Shown here: positions 9,491-18,500 of the stretch, one piece after another
Layout of the letters: each line of letters begins with the position of its first letter
How positions within the stretch are numbered: the stretch's first letter is position 1
Source: Massilia aurea
GTDB lineage: Bacteria > Pseudomonadota > Gammaproteobacteria > Burkholderiales > Burkholderiaceae_D
NCBI RefSeq assembly: GCF_024753205.1
Contig: NZ_JANUGZ010000005.1
Span: 310,001 to 374,000 of the forward strand
DNA: 64,000 nucleotides
Direction of reading: 5' to 3'
Translations under genes and position numbers: made by a program
Notes under the pieces: generated by a model
The model's input: the letters and a program-made list of their open reading frames with translations, nothing else
What the model was told of the DNA's origin: nothing
Databases searched by the model: none

Positions 9491-10468
9491 ATGACTAAAT
9501 TAACTTTCCTCGATTTCGAGCAGCCGATCGCCGAGCTCGATTCCAAGATTGAAGAGCTGCGGTTCGTACAAGATGATTCCGCCGTCGATATCTCCGAGGA
9601 GATCGATCGCCTGGACAAGAAAAGCCAGCAGCTCACCAAAGACATCTACGCCAAGCTGACTCCGTGGCAAGTGTCGAAGATTTCGCGTCACCCGCAGCGT
9701 CCGTACACCATGGACTATGTGAACTCGATCTTCACCGATTTCCATGAACTGCATGGCGACCGCACGTTTGCCGACGACCAGTCGATCATTGGCGGCCTGG
9801 CCCGCTTCAATGGCCAGCCTTGCATGGTCATCGGTCACCAGAAGGGCCGCGACACCAAAGAGCGCGCGATGCGCAACTTCGGCATGCCCAAGCCCGAAGG
9901 CTACCGCAAGGCCATGCGCCTGATGAAGCTGGCTGAAAAGTTCGGCCTGCCGATTTTTACCTTCGTCGACACCCCGGGCGCATTCCCTGGCATCGAAGCG
10001 GAAGAGCGCGGCCAGTCCGAAGCCATCGGCCACAACCTGTACGTGATGGCCGAACTGAAGGTGCCGCTCATCGCCACCATCATTGGTGAAGGCGGTTCTG
10101 GCGGCGCGCTGGCCATCGCGGTGGGCGACGCCGTGCTGATCCTGCAATACGCGACCTATTCGGTGATTTCGCCGGAAGGCTGCGCATCGATCCTGTGGAA
10201 GACGTCCGAGCGCGCGGCCGACGCCGCCGACGCGCTGGGCCTGACCGCACACCGCCTGAAGGCGATGGGCCTGGTCGACAAGATCGTCAACGAACCACTG
10301 GGTGGCGCGCACCGCGATCCGAAACAGATGGCGCAATTGCTCAAGCGCGCACTGGCCGACACGCTGCGCCAGTTCCAGGGCATGAAGACCAAGGACCTGC
10401 TTGAAGCCCGTCACGCCAAGCTGATGGCGTACGGCAAGTTCAAGGAAACGCCGCCGCGCGAAGAGTAA
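9491..10468 (+). CDS. accA: Acetyl-CoA carboxylase carboxyltransferase subunit alpha
   Basis: Alpha subunit of the carboxyltransferase that transfers CO2 from biotin to acetyl-CoA, the first step of fatty acid synthesis. It works with AccD in an alpha2beta2 complex. The 325 residues match the family. Visible signatures include MTKLTFLDFEQPIAELDSKI, HPQRPYTMDYV, GHQKGRDTKER, FVDTPGAFPG and GEGGSGGALA. ATG 9491 has GGAG 7 bases upstream. A GTG two codons earlier is possible but less likely. tilS follows 26 bp downstream. Confidence 0.97.
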   Translation: MTKLTFLDFEQPIAELDSKIEELRFVQDDSAVDISEEIDRLDKKSQQLTKDIYAKLTPWQVSKISRHPQRPYTMDYVNSIFTDFHELHGDRTFADDQSIIGGLARFNGQPCMVIGHQKGRDTKERAMRNFGMPKPEGYRKAMRLMKLAEKFGLPIFTFVDTPGAFPGIEAEERGQSEAIGHNLYVMAELKVPLIATIIGEGGSGGALAIAVGDAVLILQYATYSVISPEGCASILWKTSERAADAADALGLTAHRLKAMGLVDKIVNEPLGGAHRDPKQMAQLLKRALADTLRQFQGMKTKDLLEARHAKLMAYGKFKETPPREE

Positions 10469-10494
10469 GCAACAATAGTAAGTGAGTCTCAACA

Positions 10495-11919
10495 GTGAGC
10501 AGAACCAATCGCGGGACCGATCCAGCCGGATCGGTCCCGGCAGCATGCAATGAGGCGCTTGCGCGCCTGTCCATCACCTACACGCCCACCTCGATCGCGA
10601 TCGCCTGCAGCGGCGGCCTCGACTCGATGGTCTTGCTGCACCTGGCCCATGCCTGGTGCGCGCAGCAGGGCATCCCCCTATTTGCCTTCCATGTCCACCA
10701 CGGCCTGAGCCCGAATGCCGATGCCTGGCTCGCGCATTGCGAACGCAGCTGCGCAGCGCTGGGCGTGCCGTTCGACCACCGTCGCGTGACGATCCCGGTC
10801 GACGGTTCCGGCGTCGAAGCTGCCGCACGCCGCCCACGTTATGCGGCGCTGGGCGCCATGTGCCGTGAGCATGGCGCGACGCTGCTGCTGACCGCGCATC
10901 ACCTCGACGATCAGGCCGAAACCGTGCTGCTGCAGTTGCTGCGCGGCTCGGGCCCGGCCGGTTTGTCCGGCATGGAAGCGGCCAACCGCTCGCCCGGCTT
11001 GCTGGGCGACGACGTCACAGTGATGGCAAGGCCGCTGTTGACGCAGCCGCGTGCGGCGCTCGAGGCCTACGCCGCGACGCACGCTTTGCGCTGGGTCGAG
11101 GATGAATCGAACCAGGATGCGCGCTATGCCCGCAATGCGCTGCGCCATCAGGTGATGCCGGCGCTGGCCGCGAACTTCCCCGGCTTTCAGGCGCGCCTGG
11201 CGCGCGGCGCCGCGCACGTGGCGTCGGCCCAGCGCATGCTCGAAGAACTGGCGGCGCAGGACCTGGCCGCCTGCCTGGATGGCGATGCGGTCGACCTCGC
11301 GGTGCTCGGCGCGCTCAGCGCCGACCGTATCGACAACTGCCTGCGCCATCTGTTTGCCGTGCGGGGGCTGGCAATGCCGTCGACCGCGTGGCTCGCCGAG
11401 ATGGTCTGGCAATTGTTCTCGGCGCGCGAGGATGCGCAGCTGAAGGTTACGCATCCCGACTGCCACATCCGCCGCCATCGCGGCAAGCTGTACCTGACGC
11501 CGCACTTGCCCGAACTGGCAGGCATGCGCGATCCGGACGACCTTGGCATCTTTGTCAAGGAAGGGCAGCGCTTCCGCTGGCAGGGCGAAGCGTCGATGGC
11601 GTTTCCGGCCTACGGCGGCGTGCTGCACTTCGTGCCGGCCTCACGCGGCTTCGACGCCGCCTGGCTGCGCGCACTGCCGCTGATGATCGATTTCCGCAAG
11701 GGCGGCGAGCGCCTCAAGACGGCGGCCAACCGGCCCACGCGCGGCCTGAAGGCGCATTTTCAGGCGTTGGGCGTGCCGGCCTGGGAGCGCGAGCGCCTGC
11801 CCACTGTCAGCCGTGGCCGCGAGCTGTTGTTCGCCGCCGGCATCGGGATGGATTGCGCGCATGTGCTGGAAGACGGCGAGGACAGGATCGAATTGCGCTG
11901 GCAAGCGAACGCGGCCTGA
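10495..11919 (+). CDS. tilS: tRNA(Ile)-lysidine synthase
   Basis: Modifies C34 of the CAU-anticodon tRNA-Ile to lysidine, so that it reads AUA and is charged with Ile. The PP-loop SGGLDS (about 34-39) lies in the N-terminal ATP-binding domain, followed by HHLDDQAETVLLQLLRGSG and the central and C-terminal TilS domains. Length 474 is normal. The start is a GTG at 10495. It sits directly after accA, an order common in betaproteobacteria. Confidence 0.95.
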   Translation: MSRTNRGTDPAGSVPAACNEALARLSITYTPTSIAIACSGGLDSMVLLHLAHAWCAQQGIPLFAFHVHHGLSPNADAWLAHCERSCAALGVPFDHRRVTIPVDGSGVEAAARRPRYAALGAMCREHGATLLLTAHHLDDQAETVLLQLLRGSGPAGLSGMEAANRSPGLLGDDVTVMARPLLTQPRAALEAYAATHALRWVEDESNQDARYARNALRHQVMPALAANFPGFQARLARGAAHVASAQRMLEELAAQDLAACLDGDAVDLAVLGALSADRIDNCLRHLFAVRGLAMPSTAWLAEMVWQLFSAREDAQLKVTHPDCHIRRHRGKLYLTPHLPELAGMRDPDDLGIFVKEGQRFRWQGEASMAFPAYGGVLHFVPASRGFDAAWLRALPLMIDFRKGGERLKTAANRPTRGLKAHFQALGVPAWERERLPTVSRGRELLFAAGIGMDCAHVLEDGEDRIELRWQANAA

Positions 11920-11991
11920 CGGGTACAGTCGGCTGCGTTGCGAAAAGCATTAGGTTATTTTCTTTTCGTATAGCTTTTACGCCAACGAGCC

Positions 11992-12043
11992 TTGTGATGC
12001 CGCGCTGCACCATGCTAGAGTAAGGGTCCCTTTTTGATCCTTA
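11992..12043 (+). promoter_or_regulatory. lysC promoter and leader hairpin
   Basis: TTGTGA (11992-11997) and TAGAGT (12016-12021) are spaced by 18 bp and form a plausible promoter. Immediately downstream, TAAGGGTC (12021-12028) can pair with GATCCTTA (12036-12043) around a CCTTTTT loop, with one G-U pair. This gives an RNA hairpin close to the expected 5' end of the transcript. Its role is unknown. Confidence 0.45.
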
Positions 12044-12067
12044 CCCCTAGCTGGAACCCTTCCTGAT

Positions 12068-13315
12068 ATGGCTTTAATTGTCCACAAATACGGCGGGACG
12101 TCGATGGGATCGACGGACCGTATCAAGAATGTCGCGGCCCGTGTGGCCAAGTGGCACGACGCAGGTCACCAGATCGTCGTTGTGCCGTCCGCCATGTCGG
12201 GCGAAACCAATCGCCTGATCGGTCTGGCCAAGCAGATCATGGACCAGCCCGATCCCCGCGAACTGGACATGATCGCTTCGACCGGCGAGCAAGTGTCCGT
12301 GGGCCTGTTGGCCATGGCGCTGCTGGCCATCGGCAAGGACGCGGTCTCGTACACCGGCTGGCAGGCGGGCATCCGCACCGACTCGTCGTTCACGAAGGCG
12401 CGCATCCAGTCGATCGACGACACGCGCGTCATGCGGGACCTGGCCAACGGCAAGATCGTCATCATCACGGGTTTCCAGGGCATGGACGAGGACGGCAATA
12501 TCTCGACCCTCGGCCGCGGCGGTTCGGACACCTCGGCGGTGGCGATTGCAGCCGCGCTGAAGGCCGACGAATGCCTGATCTACACCGACGTCGACGGCGT
12601 CTACACGACCGACCCGCGCGTGGTCGACGAGGCGCGCCGCCTGTCGAAGATCACCTTCGAAGAAATGCTTGAGCTGGCTTCGCTGGGCTCGAAAGTGCTG
12701 CAAACCCGCTCGGTGGAGTTTGCCGGCAACTACCAGGTGCCGACGCGTGTGCTGTCGTCGCTGACCGATCCCCTGATGCCCCTGGCCGAAGAAGCCAGCT
12801 CCGGCACCCTGATTTCGTTTGAGGAAGAAAGCAATATGGAACAAGCCGTCATCTCCGGCATCGCCTTCAATCGCGATGAAGCAAAGATCACCGTCCTGGG
12901 CGTGCCGGACAAGCCAGGTGTCGCGTTCCACATCCTGGGCCCGATCGCCGAAGCCAATATCGAAGTCGACATGATCATCCAGAACCAGTCGGTGGACGGC
13001 AAGACCGACTTCACCTTCACGGTCTCGCGCAACGACTACGTGCAGGCAATGAAGGTGCTGGAAGACCAGAAGGACATCCTGGGCGCGGCCAAGATCGTCG
13101 GCGACGCCAAGGTCTCGAAGGTCTCGGCCGTGGGCGTGGGCATGCGCAGCCACGTCGGCGTGGCCTCGGACATGTTCCGCACGCTGTCGGAAGAGGGCAT
13201 CAACATCCAGATGATCTCGACGTCGGAGATCAAGATTTCGGTGCTGATCGACGAGAAGTACATGGAACTGGCCGTGCGCGCCCTGCACAAGTCGTTTAAT
13301 CTCGAACAAAGTTAA
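12068..13315 (+). CDS. lysC: Aspartate kinase
   Basis: Phosphorylates aspartate in the first step toward lysine, threonine and methionine. The 415-residue single-function enzyme shows KYGGTSM (about 7-13) at the start, the kinase core with STGEQVS and GRGGSDTSAVA, and two C-terminal ACT domains (about 265-415) that normally bind lysine or threonine for feedback control. It is monocistronic, followed by the tRNA-Ser promoter. The SD is weak, and a leader hairpin lies upstream. Confidence 0.96.
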   Translation: MALIVHKYGGTSMGSTDRIKNVAARVAKWHDAGHQIVVVPSAMSGETNRLIGLAKQIMDQPDPRELDMIASTGEQVSVGLLAMALLAIGKDAVSYTGWQAGIRTDSSFTKARIQSIDDTRVMRDLANGKIVIITGFQGMDEDGNISTLGRGGSDTSAVAIAAALKADECLIYTDVDGVYTTDPRVVDEARRLSKITFEEMLELASLGSKVLQTRSVEFAGNYQVPTRVLSSLTDPLMPLAEEASSGTLISFEEESNMEQAVISGIAFNRDEAKITVLGVPDKPGVAFHILGPIAEANIEVDMIIQNQSVDGKTDFTFTVSRNDYVQAMKVLEDQKDILGAAKIVGDAKVSKVSAVGVGMRSHVGVASDMFRTLSEEGINIQMISTSEIKISVLIDEKYMELAVRALHKSFNLEQS

Positions 13316-13345
13316 GCCAGTTTGCAATTTTTTGGGTGTGTTTTC

Positions 13346-13374
13346 TTGACCAAATGAGCACCAACCCTTAAGAT
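13346..13374 (+). promoter_or_regulatory. Promoter of tRNA-Ser
   Basis: TTGACC (13346-13351), a 17-bp spacer and TAAGAT (13369-13374) form a good sigma-70 promoter. Transcription would start near 13381, leaving a leader of about 30 nt before the tRNA. Confidence 0.75.
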
Positions 13375-13412
13375 GCTTGCACTCAGCGCTGACCGAAACG
13401 TTGGTGTTGATT

Positions 13413-13505
13413 GGAGACGTGGCCGAGTGGCCGAAGGCACATCCCTGCTAAGGATGCATACGGCTTATACCTGTATCGTGGGTTCGAATCCCACCGTCTC
13501 CGCCA
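13413..13505 (+). tRNA. tRNA-Ser (anticodon GCU)
   Basis: The 93-nt gene has acceptor arms GGAGACG (13413-13419) and CGTCTCC (13495-13501), discriminator G and an encoded CCA (13503-13505). The anticodon stem ATCC/GGAT encloses the loop CTGCTAA with anticodon GCT at 13447-13449. The long variable arm and GGTTCGAATCC T-arm are those of a class II serine tRNA reading AGC and AGU. Confidence 0.97.
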
Positions 13506-13514
13506 AGAACGATG

Positions 13515-13542
13515 AAAAAAGCCACCGCAAGGTGGCTTTTTT
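13515..13542 (+). terminator. Rho-independent terminator after tRNA-Ser
   Basis: GCCACC (13521-13526) and GGTGGC (13531-13536) form a hairpin with a GCAA loop, flanked by A6 and T6, so it may work in both directions. Confidence 0.9.
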
Positions 13543-13576
13543 CTTTGCGTTCGCATCAACCGAACGACACGCTTGT

Positions 13577-13690
13577 ACAGCCGGGGTCAGGTCTGACATT
13601 CAGACACGACCTCAGCCTTGTCCACTTCCAATTACAGCCGGGGTCAGGTCTGACATTCGGACACGACCTCAGCCTTGGCCACTTCCAATG
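13577..13690 (+). repeat. Two tandem 57-bp copies of a dispersed intergenic repeat
   Basis: Each copy begins ACAGCCGGGGTCAGGTCTGA, continues through a CATTCGGACACGACC-like segment and ends at CCACTTCCAAT. The copies start at 13577 and 13634 and differ at only a few positions. A third, inverted copy is at 13750-13784. The core is a motif I recall as widely scattered between genes in Massilia-like genomes. Confidence 0.85.
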
Positions 13691-13749
13691 GTGATTTGCC
13701 CAGTATCAGGATGGCCCGATTCTAGCTAGTTACGACTGCCGACTGTCGA

Positions 13750-13784
13750 GATCGTGTCCGAATGTCAGACCTGACCCCCGCTGT
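13750..13784 (-). repeat. Inverted copy of the dispersed repeat
   Basis: The complement of this segment matches the first 35 bases of the tandem copies at 13577 and 13634 with very few differences. Together the copies form a large inverted arrangement just before the MFS gene, able to fold into a long hairpin. Confidence 0.8.
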
Positions 13785-13834
13785 TCGTGTGTCAACCATG
13801 CGTCGCCGCTGCGGCGTTCGCCATTGCATTACCC

Positions 13835-15067
13835 ATGACACCAGATACCTTAACGAACCCCGACCAACTCCGTGATCAACCCGCCGCCCCGAAGCTGCCA
13901 CTGACCTCATTGCTGGCGCTGACGATGGTCAGCTTTGTCGTCATCCTCACCGAAGTCCTGCCCGCCGGGCTGCTGCCGCAGCTTGCTGCCAGCCTGGACA
14001 GTTCGCAGTCCGTGATGGGCCAGCTGATCAGCATCTACGCGCTGGGTTCGGTATTGGCCGCGATCCCGCTGGCCGCCGCCACGCAAGGGGTGGGCCGCCG
14101 CACCTTGCTGCTCACGTCGCTGGCCGGCTTCGTGATTGCCAACACGATCACCGCGCTGTCCACCAGCCTGGCGCTGATCTTTGTCGCCCGGTTCCTGGGC
14201 GGTGTGGCGGCCGGCTTGGCTTGGGCCATGCTGGTCGGCTACGCGGCGCGCATGGTCGCGCCGCAGTACAAGGGCAGGGCGATCGCCATTGCGATGGCGG
14301 GCACGCCGCTGGCGCTGACGGTCGGCATCCCGCTTGGCACCTATGTCGGCAATCTGGTTGGCTGGCGCATCGCGTTCGGCGCGCTCAGTGCGCTGGCGGC
14401 GCTGCTGATGCTGTGGATCGTGCTGCGGCTGCCGGCGCTGCGCGCCATTCCCAGCCAACAACGCCAGAGCGTGGCGCAGGTGTTCGCGCTGCCCGGTGTG
14501 CGCACCGTGCTGGCGGTGCTGTTGCTGTACGTCGTGACGCACAACCTGTTGTACACGTATATCGCGCCGCTCGTGACGCTGGCCGGGCTCGCGCCGCGCG
14601 TGGATTTCCTGCTCGCGCTGTTCGGCGGCGCCGCGTTACTGAGCCTGCTTCTGGTGGGGACGCTGGTCGACCGCTGGCTGCGCCAGCTGGTCATGGCCAG
14701 CACGGGTCTGTTCTTGCTGGCCTCCGTCATGCTGGCGCTGTGGCCCGGCGTGCAGGCCGTGGTGTACGTGGCGATTGCGGTATGGGGGCTGGCATTCGGC
14801 GGCGCCGCGACCTTGTTCGTGACGTCGCTGTCGAATGCATCGGGCCCTGGCCAGGACGTGGCGCAGTCGATGATGACGACGGTGTGGAATCTCGCGATCT
14901 TCGCCGGCAGCGTGGTGGGCGGCATGTTGCTGGGCCACTTCGGCGCGGGGTCGTTTGCCTGGGCCGCCACGGCAACGCTGTGCGCAACCCTGCTGATCAT
15001 CTGGCGCAGCCGTGCGCAGTTCTACTGGCGGGGCGCCGCGGCGCGCGCCCCTGGTGCGTCCGGTTAA
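13835..15067 (+). CDS. MFS transporter (DHA1 family, sugar-efflux/AraJ-like)
   Basis: A 410-residue protein with twelve predicted membrane segments. The GRRTLLLTSLAGF region between TM2 and TM3 matches the conserved cytoplasmic loop of drug:H+ antiporter family 1, and RFLGGVAAGLAWAM matches the TM4 motif. The closest general resemblance is to the SotB/AraJ/NepI group of sugar, drug or nucleoside exporters. The substrate is not predictable. ATG 13835 is preferred over GTG 13787, which would lie next to the repeat. Confidence 0.85.
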   Translation: MTPDTLTNPDQLRDQPAAPKLPLTSLLALTMVSFVVILTEVLPAGLLPQLAASLDSSQSVMGQLISIYALGSVLAAIPLAAATQGVGRRTLLLTSLAGFVIANTITALSTSLALIFVARFLGGVAAGLAWAMLVGYAARMVAPQYKGRAIAIAMAGTPLALTVGIPLGTYVGNLVGWRIAFGALSALAALLMLWIVLRLPALRAIPSQQRQSVAQVFALPGVRTVLAVLLLYVVTHNLLYTYIAPLVTLAGLAPRVDFLLALFGGAALLSLLLVGTLVDRWLRQLVMASTGLFLLASVMLALWPGVQAVVYVAIAVWGLAFGGAATLFVTSLSNASGPGQDVAQSMMTTVWNLAIFAGSVVGGMLLGHFGAGSFAWAATATLCATLLIIWRSRAQFYWRGAAARAPGASG

Positions 15068-15078
15068 TCCCTCCCGGT

Positions 15079-15579
15079 CTATTTGCCCACGCCGTTCTTG
15101 ATTTCGGGATCCGTGGTGGCAATCAGTTCGAACACGGGCGTGGGCGATTTGCCGGTCGACTGCTTGCTGAACACGAGGATCACGCCGCGCGTGGTGTGGG
15201 GAACCACCGGAATGACCATGAACCGGTTGGCGTCGAACAGGCAGGCGCTCGGCAGGGGATCGGCGCTCACCGACAGGGTGCGCGCCACGCCCGCGTACAG
15301 GGTGACACTGCGGTCGAGCCGGTCGCCCGTCAGGTGCGTGTGCTGCAGAATGGCCTCGATATCAGGCTGAAACAGCATGACGCCATTGGCGTCGCCCCCG
15401 CCACGCCTGGCGTCGAGGTCCTTGGGCGAGATCTTTTCCCAGTATTGCTCGCTGCCAGCCTGCGCGTAATAGAACACGTTTTCCACGCTGCCGTCGTCGG
15501 GAATGACGGGCACCACGAAGAAGATGGGGGCACTGCCTGGCACGGATGCGGCAATGGAGACCGGCGCTGCTGTTGTCAT
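15079..15579 (-). CDS. Hypothetical protein coupled to the STAND regulator
   Basis: The 166 residues match no family I recognise. There is no signal peptide or membrane segment. It is moderately hydrophobic with several beta-prone stretches (FFVVPVIPDDG, VTLYAGVARTLSV, MVIPVVPHTTRGVILVF), suggesting a compact beta-rich fold. Its ATG overlaps the stop of the large upstream gene as ATGA (15576-15579), so the two proteins are made together. It may be an effector, partner or sensor subunit of that protein. Confidence 0.75.
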   Translation of the reverse strand: MTTAAPVSIAASVPGSAPIFFVVPVIPDDGSVENVFYYAQAGSEQYWEKISPKDLDARRGGGDANGVMLFQPDIEAILQHTHLTGDRLDRSVTLYAGVARTLSVSADPLPSACLFDANRFMVIPVVPHTTRGVILVFSKQSTGKSPTPVFELIATTDPEIKNGVGK

Positions 15580-18500
15580 GGTGCGATCCTGGTTGAAACT
15601 GCGTTAAGAAATGCTGGCGATTGCGGCCGGTAGCCGCCTTGCGTCAGCGTTTGCACATCGGCGCCGGTGATGGCGCCTTCCCCTGCACATGCACGTGCCA
15701 CCAGCCAGGCTTCGCGCACGAATCCCGCCTGGCCAGTGTCGATGGCCGGCTGCAAGGCGCTGCGCGCCGCCTTGCACTGCGCGGCCGGATGGGAATGGGT
15801 TACCGCGCCGGCGTCGGCCTGCAACAGCAGCATGGCGGCCCGTGCCTGCAGCTCCCGGCCCTGCCACAGATACGGGTATTGCGCCATCAGGCCGCGGATG
15901 TCCTGCGCCGCGGCGCTGGCCGCGGCGTGCCCTTTGGCGGGGTCGCGTGCTCGCAGCGCTTGCGCGGCGAGCACGAGGCGCGCCTGCACCGCGCCCTGGC
16001 GCCACTCGCGCATGGACTGGCCGGCCTGGTCGTGACCCGCCAGGCGGCGCTGCAATGCGGCCATCTCGGCAGTGACGGGCATGCCGGCGTCCGACTGCGC
16101 CAGCAGCAGGGCGCTGTCGGCCAGCAGGCTCTCGGCCTGCCAGAAGGCGTTGCTGGCGCCAGCGACCAGCGCCTTGCGCATCCAGTGCGCTGCTGCCTGC
16201 CTGGCCGCGATGGCGTCAAGGGGCCGGCCCAGCGCCTGCAGTGCCTCGGCGCGCCGGCTCTCGATGACGCCCAGATCGCGCAGCCGCACCGCTTCGCCGG
16301 GGCGTGCCTGTTGCAGTTGCCGCTGCACGCCGAGCGCGGTGTCGTACAGCGCCAGCGCACGCCGGCTGTCGCCTTTCAGATGCGCCAGCTGGCCCAGCCA
16401 TGCGCGCGCGCTGGCAACCGCGTCCTGGGCGTCGACATCATCCGGATGGTCGGCCAGCACCGCCAGCTTGAGCGCGAGCGAGGCCTCGAAGCCGCGCTGC
16501 GCGTCAGCCCAGCGGCCGCGCCGCATCGCAATCGAACTCAGGCTGCCAAGCGCATACCCGAGCTCGGCCCTGGCCTGGGGATGCGCCGGCGCAGCGGCCA
16601 GCCAGGCCTGGCTGGCCGTGCGATAGCGGTTCATCTGCGTAGTGGCGTCGTCCAGGCGGCCGGCGTCATAGGCGATCTGGCCCAGCCAGAACGCGCTGGC
16701 GCCCAGCGTCTTGTAATACTCGCCAGGATCGAGGCCCGGCGCCGGTCCCATGGCCGCAAGCAGTGCGTAGGCGCGCGCCAGCGCCGTGCCGGCCAGCGCG
16801 AGCTGCTGCGTTCCCCGGCTGCTATTGACTTCGCCGATCACCACCAGCGCCTTGGCGCGCTGCAGGGTGTCGGCCGGCAGCTCGTCCCGGACATCCTGCG
16901 GGTTGAGCACCTGCAAGCCTTGTTCCCCGATGCTGCCCAGCAGATCGAGCTTGCCGATCGGCCGCAGCTGGTCGGCAAGCTCGCCCAGCATGAAGGTGGC
17001 CAGGCGCCGGCTCTGGTGCTCGCGTGCGCTCACGGTGTCGGCCAGCTGTGCGTTGTGCACGGCCGCCAGGCCGGCGGTCAACGCCAGCGCCAGTGCGCCG
17101 ACCAGCGCGCCCACGCGCCAGCGCGCCAGCGCCGTGAGACGCGCCTGCGAGCGCGTCACGAAGTCGTGCTCGTCGCGCCCGAACAGTTGTGGCGCGGCGC
17201 GCACCGCATCCCGTGATTGCCACAGCAACGGCACCCGCGGCAACAGGCATGTCCTGGCGCGGTCACTGTCCAGCCAGCGGCGCACCCACGGCCCCAGCTC
17301 GGCGCGGGCGGTCAGCGTTGCACGGTGCTGCGCAATCCAGGCAGTGACCCGTGGCCACCGGCGCAGCAAGGCTTCGTGCGCGACGCGAAAGCCGATTTCC
17401 CCGCCGCCGAGGCGGTCGGCCACCAGCAGGCGCGCTTCGATCAGCGCATCGACCAATGCCCGCTCGTGCACGTCGGCCAGGCTAGCGGCGGTGACCGAGC
17501 GGCTGCTGGGCGAGGCGCCGTCGGCCGACAGCGTCACCAGGCGCGGCAGCAGGCGCGTCAGCGCCGCCTGCTGGGCGACCGGCAAGGCCGCCAGGATCGC
17601 CTCAGCCCGGCTGCCGATGGCGCCTTCCAGGCCGCCCAATGCATCGTATGCGGTCCAGGTCAGCTCGTCGCCCGGCGCACGCGCCAGGTACAGCGCCTGC
17701 AGCGTGTACTGCAGCAGCGGCAGGGCGTCGCCGGCCTGCATCGCATCGGCGCACAGGCGGTCGTCAAGCCGGTTCAGGCTGCTCGCATCGCTGCCATAGA
17801 CCAGGTTGGCCGCGCGTGCGGGCAGGCGGATCATCTGCATGATCGCCTGGGCGTCAGGCGGGGCCAGGTCCATGTGCGCGCCGTGCTCCTTGTCGTGCAT
17901 GAACAGGCGGTGGGACGACAGGCTGGGATAGACATCGTTGCGGCACACGGCCAGCACCAGTACCAGGCTGCTGCGTACCAGCCGCCCGATACAGTCGACA
18001 AAATCCTGCAGGCCCGCTGCGATGGCCGGACCGAACAGGCCTTCCAGGCGGTCCAGTACCAGCAGCGGCGCGCCCTGGGTGCTGGCGCGCCGCGCCTGCA
18101 AACCGATCCGCAGCAGCCGGAGCACGTCGTCCGGCTCGGCGCGCAGCAGCGTCGCCAGCGAGGCAATGCTGTGGCCCGACAACAGCGCGACATTGTCGAT
18201 CTCCCAATCGAGCAGGGCGCCGGCCAGCGCGTGCCAGGGGCCGGTCTCGTCGAGCGCGCCCAGATCCAGCACCGTCGCGGTGCAAGCCCGCACGCGCGCA
18301 TCGCCCGGCGCGGGCGCGGCCAGCATGGCGGGAATGAGGCCGGCCCGTACCAGCGACGTCTTGCCGGAGCCGCTGGGACCCAGCAGCACCACCAGCGCAT
18401 GGCCCCGCGCCTGCTGCTCGCCAAGCCGCTGATGCAGTTGCTTGATGGCCTCATCACGGCCGAAATACACGGCCGCATGTTCCGTGCCGAACGGTTCCAG

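Noticed and set aside
12074..13327. Long minus-strand open frame (417 codons) opposite lysC
   Set aside because: A high-GC antisense shadow rich in Arg, His and Asp without motifs. The plus-strand aspartate kinase is certain.
14221..15633. 470-codon plus-strand frame over the MFS gene
   Set aside because: Shadow frame of low complexity (Arg/Ala/Gly). The MFS frame has membrane helices and motifs.
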